23,468 nucleotides of DNA from VBCK01 sp036270655. Lineage in GTDB: Bacteria > Pseudomonadota > Gammaproteobacteria > Burkholderiales > Burkholderiaceae_F. Shown here one piece after another: positions 14,505 to 21,106 of this stretch (the stretch's first letter is position 1; each line of letters opens with the position of its first letter). A program made the translations under genes and the position numbers. The stretch is from the NCBI GenBank assembly GCA_036270655.1, contig DATBCD010000045.1:1-23468 (forward strand), written 5' to 3'. The notes below the pieces were generated by a model that was not told where the DNA came from, did not search any database, and was given only the letters and a program-made list of their open reading frames with translations.

Positions 14505-16774
14505 AGCCGGTGGAGCCTGCCATCGTCGAACTGGCCGCCTCGGCCCCGGGAGCCGAAACGTTCAGGGCCGACGAAGGCACGGTGCTGCTGGTCGACGACG
14601 ATGGGATTGTCCGCATGCTGACCGCGGCGGGCCTGACCGAACGGGGTTGGCGGGTGATCGAAGCCAACAGCGGCGAGCGCGCGCTGGCGCTGTTCGAGCG
14701 GGAGCGGCCGCAGGTCGTTGCGCTGGACGCCATGATGCCGGACCTGGACGGCTTCGCGACCTGCGAGCGACTGCGCCGCCTTCCAGGCGGCGCGCACGTG
14801 CCGGTGGTGATGCTGACGGGCCTGGACGACGAACAATCGATCGGGCGGGCCTACGACGCGGGTGCGACCGACTTTTTCGTCAAGACGCCGGGCCGCTGGA
14901 CGCTGCTGTCGCAGCGGCTGCGCTACCTGACCCGGTCTTCGCGTGTGCGCGAGGAACTGGTTCGAAGCCAGGCCGATCTGCTGAAGATCCAGCGCATCGC
15001 GCGCCTTGGGAGCTGGCGCTGGGAAGTCGCGTCGCGCCGCCTGTCGCTGTCGGACGAGGCGTGCAGCCTGATCGGGACGAGTCCTCAGGCGGGCAGCGTC
15101 GGCGTCGAGCAGCTGTGGCAAAACGTGGTGAAGGGCGACCGCGAGCGCATCGAACGGTTGCTGGGCGAGGCCTCGCCGGATCGCTCGACGCTGAACTTCG
15201 AATGCCGGGTGCGCGGCTCGGACTTCAAGATCCGGATTCTGCGGATCGAAGCCGAGCTCGAATACGACCCTGGCGGCGCGCTGGTGGCCGCGAACGGCGC
15301 CGTGCAGGATGTCACGCGCGACCGTCTGGCGGCGGACCAGATAAGGCAACTGTCCAATTTCGACGTGCTGACAGGATTGCCCAACCGGCGCCATTTTCAG
15401 GAGATCGTCGGCGACGCGCTGGAGCGCGCGCGCACGCGGCACACGCGCGTGGGGCTGCTGCTGGTCGGGGTCAACCGGTTCCGCCATATCAACGATTCGC
15501 TCGGAACTCGCGCGGGCGACCAGTTGCTGATCGAGACCTCGCGCCGGCTCAGCGCGGTGGCAAGCCGCGACGGACGGTCGGCTCCGGCGCGTGCATTGGA
15601 GACGGGCGAGACCGACGAACGGGTCCGCGACACCGGCCGCCCTGGCGTGGCGCGCGTCGGCGGCGATGAATTTGCGGTGCTGCTGCCCGATCTGCGCACC
15701 GAAGCGGAACTGGAGCGGGTCGCAGGGCGCGTGCTCGACGCGTTCCAGCGCCCGTTCCTGGCCGACGGGCAGGAGCTGTTCGTCACGGCTTCGATCGGTG
15801 CCGTCGCCTTTCCGGACGACGGCGACGATGTCGAAGCCCTGCTGAGCCGGTCCGATCTGGCGATGCGTGTCATCGAGGAGCAGGGCGGCAACGGCTGCCT
15901 GCGCTACATCGAGCGCATGAACACCACCCGGCGCGCACACTGGAAACTCGAGTCCGACCTGCACCGCGCGATCGGGCTGCAGCAGCTCAGGCTGGTGTAC
16001 CAGCCCAAGATCGACGCCGCCAGCGGAATGATCGTCGGGGCCGAGGCGCTGATGCGCTGGCAACGGGACGCCGAGCTGGTGTCGCCCGCGGAGTTCATCC
16101 CGGCCGCCGAAGACTCGGGACTGATCGTTCCGATTACCGAGTGGGCGCTGGACGAAGCCTGCCGCCAGCTGGACGCGTGGCACCAGGCCGGGCTGCCCCG
16201 GATCCCGGTATCGGTGAATATCTCCGGTCATCACCTGCAGCGCGGCAACCTGACCGCGCCGGTGAAGGCGTGTATGCACGCGCACGGGATCGGGCCCGGG
16301 CTGCTCGAGCTCGAGATCACCGAGACGGCGATGATGAGGAGTCTGGACGTCGTGCTGCCGCAACTGCAGGCGCTCAAGGCGCTGGGCGTGGCGCTGTCGA
16401 TCGACGACTTCGGAACCGGCTATGCGTCGCTCGCCTACCTGAAGCGGCTGCCGATCGACATTCTGAAGATCGACCGCTCGTTCGTCGCCGAGCTGGAGAC
16501 GAGCCGCGAGAGCGCCGCCCTGGTGGCGGGCATCGTGGCGATGGCGCATGGCCTGAGGCTCGATGTCGTGGCCGAGGGCGTCGAGACGCAAGTTCAGATG
16601 CGGCGCCTGGCCGAGCGCGGATGTCGTCTGATGCAGGGGTTTCTGTTTTCGCGTCCGGTATCGGCCGACCAGTTCGCGCACCTGCTGAGCCAGGATGCGC
16701 GCTCCGACTGGTGCGCCGGCGTGCCTCAGGGCAAGGTGCCCGAGGGCGCCTGCCGCGACGGAGGCGATCGGTGA
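14501..16774 (+). CDS. REC-PAS-GGDEF-EAL protein, predicted c-di-GMP phosphodiesterase with degenerate GGDEF
   Basis: A 757-residue protein; the ATG at 14501 overlaps the previous stop and has GGGAG 10 bases upstream. Residues about 27-145 are a receiver (VLLVDDDG; phosphoacceptor Asp76 in ALDAMMPDLDG; Lys in FFVKTP). Residues about 155-285 are PAS (IARLGSWRWEVASRRLSLSD to AVQDVTRD). The GGDEF domain starts DVLTGLPNRR and has GGDEF at 387-391, but the metal-binding D-x-D segment reads GVN (323-325), so the key Asp is Gly; the guanine-binding Asn331 remains. There is an extra loop of about 20 residues before GGDEF and no RxxD I-site. The EAL domain (about 450-725) is complete: EAL 515-517, VNIS (Asn573), LEITET, IDDFGTGYASL, LKIDRSF, AEGVET and MQGF. 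It is therefore probably a phosphodiesterase with a regulatory, GTP-binding GGDEF domain. The next gene starts in its stop codon. Confidence 0.93.
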   Translation: MKPVEPAIVELAASAPGAETFRADEGTVLLVDDDGIVRMLTAAGLTERGWRVIEANSGERALALFERERPQVVALDAMMPDLDGFATCERLRRLPGGAHVPVVMLTGLDDEQSIGRAYDAGATDFFVKTPGRWTLLSQRLRYLTRSSRVREELVRSQADLLKIQRIARLGSWRWEVASRRLSLSDEACSLIGTSPQAGSVGVEQLWQNVVKGDRERIERLLGEASPDRSTLNFECRVRGSDFKIRILRIEAELEYDPGGALVAANGAVQDVTRDRLAADQIRQLSNFDVLTGLPNRRHFQEIVGDALERARTRHTRVGLLLVGVNRFRHINDSLGTRAGDQLLIETSRRLSAVASRDGRSAPARALETGETDERVRDTGRPGVARVGGDEFAVLLPDLRTEAELERVAGRVLDAFQRPFLADGQELFVTASIGAVAFPDDGDDVEALLSRSDLAMRVIEEQGGNGCLRYIERMNTTRRAHWKLESDLHRAIGLQQLRLVYQPKIDAASGMIVGAEALMRWQRDAELVSPAEFIPAAEDSGLIVPITEWALDEACRQLDAWHQAGLPRIPVSVNISGHHLQRGNLTAPVKACMHAHGIGPGLLELEITETAMMRSLDVVLPQLQALKALGVALSIDDFGTGYASLAYLKRLPIDILKIDRSFVAELETSRESAALVAGIVAMAHGLRLDVVAEGVETQVQMRRLAERGCRLMQGFLFSRPVSADQFAHLLSQDARSDWCAGVPQGKVPEGACRDGGDR

Positions 16775-18201
16775 AACCGGGCGAGCCCGGGATGCAGGCG
16801 CTGAACGACGCTGAAATAGCGCGTCGCGCGCTCAAGCTGCTGGCCGAGCGGAAGATCGTTCCAACGCCGGAGACGTTCGCCGAGGCTTTCTGGGAAAGCG
16901 CGGGCGTGGAGGCGCGCGTCGGGCTGCGGCGACTGGTCGAATCCTGGGGGCCCGCCGCGGGTGCCGGTTCCCCCGCAGGCGATCCGAACCTGGACCCCGC
17001 GCCGGCCGTGCAGCCCGATGCCTGGAGACTGCTCGCGCTGCGCGGCCTGCGCGGCCTCGAGCAGGCATGTACCGGCGCCGAGCCGATCCGCGAGCAGTTG
17101 CGCAACTACCTGGCGCAGGCCGCCGAATCCGGGCCGGAGTCGGCGCCTCGGCCGCTACCCCCGACCGAATGGGTGCTCGCGATCGAACGCGAGATCGCCG
17201 AGGAGCAGCGGGTTCGGGTCGGCCTGCAGCGGCTGCTCGCCCTGCTGTCCGACAACCTGGGCCAGCTGGCACCGGAAGAGCCATGGCTGACCAGCCAGCT
17301 GGAGCCGGTGCGAGCCCTGCTCGCGGGGCCGATCCGATCGGGGCAGATCGCGGCCGCCGAGCGGCGCCTGGCCGCGCTGATCGCGCAGCAGAGCCTGGCG
17401 CAGCGCGGTCTGCAGGAAGCCAAGGTGGCGCTGACCGAGGTGCTGTCGACGCTGCTGGAACGCATCGGGACGATGGGCAACAGCGCGGAGCGGTTCAACG
17501 ACCAGGTCGGCAGCTATCAGAAGCAGTTGGAACAAGCGCCGGATGTGGCGGCGCTGTCGCGCATCGTGAGCGGCCTGCTCGACGACACGCAGACGGTGCG
17601 CCGGCAGATCGAATCGTCCCGCACCGAGCTGGCCGAGGCGCGCAAGAAAGTCGGGACCTACGAAGCGCGGGTTTCGCAGCTGGAGCACCAGCTGAGCGAA
17701 GTTTCCACGCTGGTGCAGAAGGATCCGCTGACCAACGCCTTGAATCGGCGCGGACTGGAACAGGCCTTCCGGGCCGAAAGCGCCCGCTCGCTGCGGTACG
17801 ACTCGCCCCTGACGCTGGCGATGATGGATCTGGACAACTTCAAGAAGGTCAACGACCGGCTTGGACACGTCGCCGGCGACCGGGCCCTGATCCATTTCGT
17901 GACGACCGTGCATGCGACGATGCGCCCGACCGATCTGACGGCCCGCTCCGGAGGCGAGGAGTTCGCCGTGCTGTTCCCGGCCTGCTCGTCGCAGGACGGA
18001 GTCGATGCGATCGAACGGCTGCAGCGCGAGCTGGCGCGCCGCCCGTTCCAGTTCGAGCAGGAGCGTCTGACGCTGACGTTTTCCGCCGGCATCGCCCAGT
18101 GGCGCCCGGGCGAGACGCTCGAGCAGCTGATGCGGCGCGCCGACGCCAGCCTGTACGAGGCCAAGAAGGCCGGCAAGAACCGCGTGCTCAAAGCGCCATG
18201 A
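16771..18201 (+). CDS. Diguanylate cyclase with helical N-terminus and intact I-site
   Basis: A 476-residue cytoplasmic protein. The GTG at 16771 overlaps the previous TGA (GTGA) and is preceded by a perfect GGAGG at 16760-16764. Residues about 8-130 form a helical region (NDAEIARRALKLLAERKIVP, PETFAEAFWES) of a type found at the N-terminus of some proteobacterial cyclases, then a coiled coil (about 195-310, LEQAPDVAALSR, VSQLEHQLSEVSTLVQ). The GGDEF domain (about 315-475) is canonical: DPLTNALNRRG, MDLDNFKKVNDRLGHVAGD with both metal and guanine residues, and GGEEF at 394-398. RPTD (385-388) lies five residues before GGEEF, so the product-binding I-site is intact. It makes c-di-GMP from two GTP and is predicted to be feedback-inhibited. 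Its coupling to a predicted phosphodiesterase suggests balanced synthesis and breakdown. Confidence 0.93.
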   Translation: MKPGEPGMQALNDAEIARRALKLLAERKIVPTPETFAEAFWESAGVEARVGLRRLVESWGPAAGAGSPAGDPNLDPAPAVQPDAWRLLALRGLRGLEQACTGAEPIREQLRNYLAQAAESGPESAPRPLPPTEWVLAIEREIAEEQRVRVGLQRLLALLSDNLGQLAPEEPWLTSQLEPVRALLAGPIRSGQIAAAERRLAALIAQQSLAQRGLQEAKVALTEVLSTLLERIGTMGNSAERFNDQVGSYQKQLEQAPDVAALSRIVSGLLDDTQTVRRQIESSRTELAEARKKVGTYEARVSQLEHQLSEVSTLVQKDPLTNALNRRGLEQAFRAESARSLRYDSPLTLAMMDLDNFKKVNDRLGHVAGDRALIHFVTTVHATMRPTDLTARSGGEEFAVLFPACSSQDGVDAIERLQRELARRPFQFEQERLTLTFSAGIAQWRPGETLEQLMRRADASLYEAKKAGKNRVLKAP

Positions 18202-18209
18202 CGCGCAAG

Positions 18210-18244
18210 CGCGGGCGAAGCCGGGAGTCGATCGCCGGCCCGCG
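18210..18244. terminator. Hairpin between convergent cyclase and LuxR-type regulator genes
   Basis: In the 66-base gap between two convergent stop codons, CGCGG (18210-18214) pairs with CCGCG (18240-18244) and GCCGG (18220-18224) pairs with CCGGC (18235-18239), with a 5-base bulge on the left and a 10-base loop. It could act for both strands. There is no T tract, so termination is only suggested by position. Confidence 0.4.
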
Positions 18245-18267
18245 CACCAGCCTTGCAACCGCCGGCG

Positions 18268-18903
18268 TCAGGCCAGCCCGTGCTTGACCGCGTAATGCAC
18301 CAGCTCCGAGTTGTTGCCCAGGTTCATCTTCTCGAGGATGCGCGCGCGGTAGACGCTGACGGTCTTGGGGCTCAACGACAGCGTGTCGGCGATGTCCGAC
18401 AGCCTCTGGCCCGAAGCGATCAGCTTCAACACCTGGAACTCGCGGTCCGACAGCCGTTCGTGCGGCAGCCCCTCCTCGGGAGCGGCGAGCTGATCGATCA
18501 AAGCCTGGGCGATCCCCGGCGTTACATATTTATGGCCGCCGGCGATCTGCTCGACCGCTTCCAGCAGCTTTTCCGGTGCGCTTGCCTTGTTCAGGTAGCC
18601 GCTGGCGCCCGCTTTGAAGGCGCGCACCGCGTACTGCTCTTCCGGATACATGCTGACGATCAGCACTTTCAGCCGCGGGTACTCCCCGTGCAGGGCCTTC
18701 AGGATCTCGATGCCGTCCTTGCCCGGAAGCGACAGATCCATCACCAGCAGGTCGACCTCGCCGTGCTGCCTCAATTGCGCCCGCAACTGGCCGTAGTCGC
18801 CGGCCTCCGACACCACTTTCAGGTCGGACCGTTCGGTCAGAATCTCGACGATCCCGCGCCGGACGATCGCATGGTCGTCGACCACGATCACACGCAGCGT
18901 CAT
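18268..18903 (-). CDS. NarL/FixJ-family response regulator (REC plus LuxR HTH)
   Basis: A 211-residue protein of the usual family length. Residues 1-120 are a receiver (RVIVVDDHAIVRRGIVEIL; acidic pocket Asp9-Asp10; phosphoacceptor Asp56 in LLVMDLSLPGKDG; Lys in GYLNKAS). Residues about 145-208 are a LuxR-type helix-turn-helix: LSDREFQVLKLIASGQRLSD, IADTLSLSPKTVSVYRARI and LEKMNLGNNSELVHYAVKHG. It binds DNA as a dimer after phosphorylation. The gene starts 24 bases after the stop of the HisKA_3-type kinase on the same strand, the standard layout of a NarX/NarL-like pair. The sequence is close in style to UvrY/GacA-type regulators, but the target genes cannot be told from this window. Confidence 0.94.
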   Translation of the reverse strand: MTLRVIVVDDHAIVRRGIVEILTERSDLKVVSEAGDYGQLRAQLRQHGEVDLLVMDLSLPGKDGIEILKALHGEYPRLKVLIVSMYPEEQYAVRAFKAGASGYLNKASAPEKLLEAVEQIAGGHKYVTPGIAQALIDQLAAPEEGLPHERLSDREFQVLKLIASGQRLSDIADTLSLSPKTVSVYRARILEKMNLGNNSELVHYAVKHGLA

Positions 18904-18927
18904 AGCCCCGATCCTTCGGGAAACGGC

Positions 18928-20061
18928 TCATGCATTTCCGTTGCCCCCGTTTTCTCCACCCGCCGCTGCGTCGCGCTGTACCGGTATGGAGAACATCAGG
19001 CTGGCCCCGGCGTTCGGGGCCGAGCTGACCTCGGCCCAGCCGCCCAGCCCGCGCGCTCGCTCCAGCAGTGCCCGCAGTCCGAACCGGGGCGCGGACCGCA
19101 GCAGGTTCGGATCGAATCCGACGCCATCGTCGCTGACCTCCAGAGAGACTTCCTCCGCCGAGACGAACAGTTGGACCGTAACGCGCTTGGCGTGCGCGTG
19201 CTTGGATACGTTGGCCAGCGCTTCCTGGGCCACCCGGTACAGCGCCGCGGAGCCGTCGGCCGACAGCGGCACGTCTTCCCGGTTCGACTCGAAAGTCGCC
19301 TCCACGCCGGTGCGCTCGCCAAACGACCGCACCAGCCACTGCAGAGCGGCGACCAGGCCGGCGTCGAGTACGGGGGGCCGCAGTTTGCTCTGGATGCGGT
19401 GGCTGGCGGCGACCAGCTGGCCGATCAGGTCCAGCATCACAGCCACGCGCGGCGCATCGACGCCGCGCTGCTGCAGCTGTCGCGCCAGCGCCACCGTTTC
19501 AAAGCGCAACGCCGTCAGCATCGAGCCGATGTCGTCGTGCACCTCGCTGGCGATGCGGCGCCGCTCCTCCTCCTTGGCCGACTCCAGATGCCGCGCCAGC
19601 TCGCGCAATCGCGCCTCGCTGTCGGCCAGAGCGGCCGCGGCGGCGCGGCCCGCCCGGCGCTGCGCGGCCGCCTCCAGGCTGCGTGTGAGCGCCGGCCCCA
19701 CCCGGAACAGGCGCGATTTCAGGATGAAGTCGTCGGCCCCCGCGTGCAGTGCGGCAACCGCCAGGTCCTCCGACATCTCGCCCGATACGACCAGCACCGG
19801 AAGGTCGGGGTCAGCGGCCTTGGCCAGCTTCAGCGCCGCGAACGAATCGAAACGCGGCATGTTATGGTCGGTCAGGACAGCATCGACCGGTCCGCGCTCG
19901 AGCGCTTCCCGCATCCCGGGTTCGTCCTCGACCCGCTCGGCACGCAGTGGCGGAGCGTCGCGCGCCAGCGTGGCGATCAGCAGGTCGAAGTCGAGTTCCG
20001 AGTCCTCGACGACCAGCAGACGGATCGGGGCGGTCTCGTCGTCGCGGCTGGGTGGGCTCAT
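18928..20061 (-). CDS. Sensor kinase with N-terminal receiver domain and HisKA_3 core
   Basis: A 377-residue soluble protein. Residues about 13-130 are a receiver domain (IRLLVVEDSELDFDLLIATL; phosphoacceptor Asp65 in VLTDHNMPRFDS; Lys in FILKSRLFRV). A coiled coil (about 135-165) leads to the HisKA_3 dimerisation motif EEERRRIASEVHDDIGSM, with His175 as phosphoacceptor. The ATPase domain has LYRVAQEALANVSKHAHA (N box), DDGVGFDPN and GLRALLERARGLGG, as in NarX/DegS-type kinases. There is no membrane segment or other sensor domain, so its input is likely phosphotransfer or phosphorylation from another kinase onto the receiver. It lies upstream of, and in operon with, the NarL-type regulator. 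The start ATG at 20061 faces the chemotaxis operon across a 181-base divergent region. Confidence 0.92.
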   Translation of the reverse strand: MSPPSRDDETAPIRLLVVEDSELDFDLLIATLARDAPPLRAERVEDEPGMREALERGPVDAVLTDHNMPRFDSFAALKLAKAADPDLPVLVVSGEMSEDLAVAALHAGADDFILKSRLFRVGPALTRSLEAAAQRRAGRAAAAALADSEARLRELARHLESAKEEERRRIASEVHDDIGSMLTALRFETVALARQLQQRGVDAPRVAVMLDLIGQLVAASHRIQSKLRPPVLDAGLVAALQWLVRSFGERTGVEATFESNREDVPLSADGSAALYRVAQEALANVSKHAHAKRVTVQLFVSAEEVSLEVSDDGVGFDPNLLRSAPRFGLRALLERARGLGGWAEVSSAPNAGASLMFSIPVQRDAAAGGENGGNGNA

Positions 20062-20242
20062 CGGTGCGAATTCTGGCCTATTTCGAGCGATCTGCGGGGC
20101 CGGCAGTTACCGGCCCCGGGGCGGCGTCGCTGCTGCAGCGCAGTCGCAAACTGCCCTCGCTTCGCCCGCTTTTTTCCGGAATCGGCCGCCTCGACCGTCG
20201 AGGACACTTGCCGGACCGGGTCCTTCCCCGGCCAAATACACG
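20062..20242. promoter_or_regulatory. Divergent control region with three dyads between kinase and chemotaxis operon
   Basis: Three perfect dyads are visible: CGGGGCCGG / CCGGCCCCG (20095-20118, 9 base pairs, loop CAGTTA), CCTCGA / TCGAGG (20189-20203, loop CCG), and GGACC-G-GGTCC (20213-20223). A TTCCGGAA palindrome follows a T run near 20169-20181. They could be operators or leader hairpins. No sigma-28 promoter for the chemotaxis genes was found here. Confidence 0.4.
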
Positions 20243-20647
20243 ATGACATCCGACTCTGTCGACCTTACACCGCGTGACCAGGCGGGACTGGGCGCCGCCC
20301 ATGAGTGCGCATTGATCGAGGCTGATCTGGAGCGGCTGAAGGCGCTGATCAACGACGCCGGCGAGCGGCTGCTGATCAGCTTCAACCAGGTGGCGTCGGT
20401 GCTGCCGACGCTGGCCGTCACCGACGGGCAGCGAACGCAGGTGAGCGAGGCGGTGCACGCCGCGGTCACGGCGCTGCAGTTCCAGGATATGGCGACCCAG
20501 CTGACCGGGCACGCGCAGCGGCGATTGTCGGTGCTGGAAGAACGCCTGCGTTGCCTGTCGGACGAAGCCGCACGCGGCTTGCAAATGACCCATCCGCATC
20601 CGGTGCGGCAGGCCGAGATGACGGCAGGTTCGATCGATCTTTTCTAG
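20243..20647 (+). CDS. Small helical protein with CheZ-like DxxxQ motif, upstream of cheY
   Basis: A 134-residue, predominantly helical protein. I do not recognise it as a named family. Residues 71-95 read VHAAVTALQFQDMATQLTGH followed by AQRRL; FQDMATQ contains Asp82 and Gln86 in D-x-x-x-Q spacing. The catalytic motif of the CheY-P phosphatase CheZ is FQDLTGQ, with Asp143 and Gln147 in E. coli. The C-terminus, after a flexible stretch (about 112-128), ends GSIDLF, an acidic/hydrophobic tail ending in Phe that recalls the CheY-binding tail of CheZ (ending DDLLDSLGF). Together with the cheY gene 38 bases downstream, this suggests a reduced CheZ-like phosphatase or CheY-binding protein (inference). 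It is much shorter than CheZ (about 214 residues). The ATG lacks a clear Shine-Dalgarno sequence; it is the first gene of the chemotaxis operon. Confidence 0.75.
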   Translation: MTSDSVDLTPRDQAGLGAAHECALIEADLERLKALINDAGERLLISFNQVASVLPTLAVTDGQRTQVSEAVHAAVTALQFQDMATQLTGHAQRRLSVLEERLRCLSDEAARGLQMTHPHPVRQAEMTAGSIDLF

Positions 20648-20685
20648 GAAGACTGGGCCGCGGAAGGCCTGGCAGGAGCGACACA

Positions 20686-21048
20686 ATGCAATCGATTCTT
20701 GCGGTGGACGACTCGGCCTCGATGCGCCAGATGGTCTCCTTCACGCTGAAGGGGGCCGGCTATCACGTGATCGAGGCGGCCGACGGGCAGGAAGCGTACG
20801 AGAAGGCGCTGGCGTACAGCGTCGACCTGGTGCTGACCGACCAGAACATGCCGGGTATGGATGGCGTGACGCTGGTGAAGAACCTGCGAGGGCTGCCGAG
20901 CTACATCTCGACCCCGATCCTGATTCTGACGACCGAGTCGAGCGACGAGATGAAATCGAAGGGCCGCGCCGCGGGAGCGACCGGCTGGCTGGTCAAGCCT
21001 TTCGATCCGGGCAAGCTGCTGGAAGTGATCCGCAAAGTGATCCGGTGA
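20686..21048 (+). CDS. cheY: CheY-type single-domain response regulator
   Basis: A 120-residue receiver domain with no output domain. Visible are the acidic pocket ILAVDDSASMRQM (Asp8, Asp9), the phosphoacceptor Asp52 in VLTDQNMPGMDG, the switch Thr82 in LILTTESS, and Lys104 in GWLVKPFDP. The aromatic switch position (Tyr106 in E. coli CheY) is Trp101. It starts at an ATG preceded by AGGAG with 7 bases spacing. Lying between the CheZ-like gene and cheA, it is the likely phosphoacceptor for CheA. It could either bind the flagellar motor switch or act as a phosphate sink if a second CheY is encoded beyond the window. Confidence 0.95.
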   Translation: MQSILAVDDSASMRQMVSFTLKGAGYHVIEAADGQEAYEKALAYSVDLVLTDQNMPGMDGVTLVKNLRGLPSYISTPILILTTESSDEMKSKGRAAGATGWLVKPFDPGKLLEVIRKVIR

Positions 21049-21106
21049 GGCGCGCGACCCGGCAACCACGATAAACAGCGAAGAGCCAGGCAGGGAGCAT
21101 CTGGGA

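Noticed and set aside
14330..16681. A 783-codon minus-strand open frame opposite the GGDEF-EAL gene
   Set aside because: Antisense shadow of a well-supported gene; the translated sequence has no family motif.
18941..20242. Long plus-strand extension of the CheZ-like frame
   Set aside because: It is antisense to the REC-HisKA_3 kinase and Ser/Arg/Ala-rich; only the part from the ATG at 20243 lies outside that gene and has a normal helical composition.
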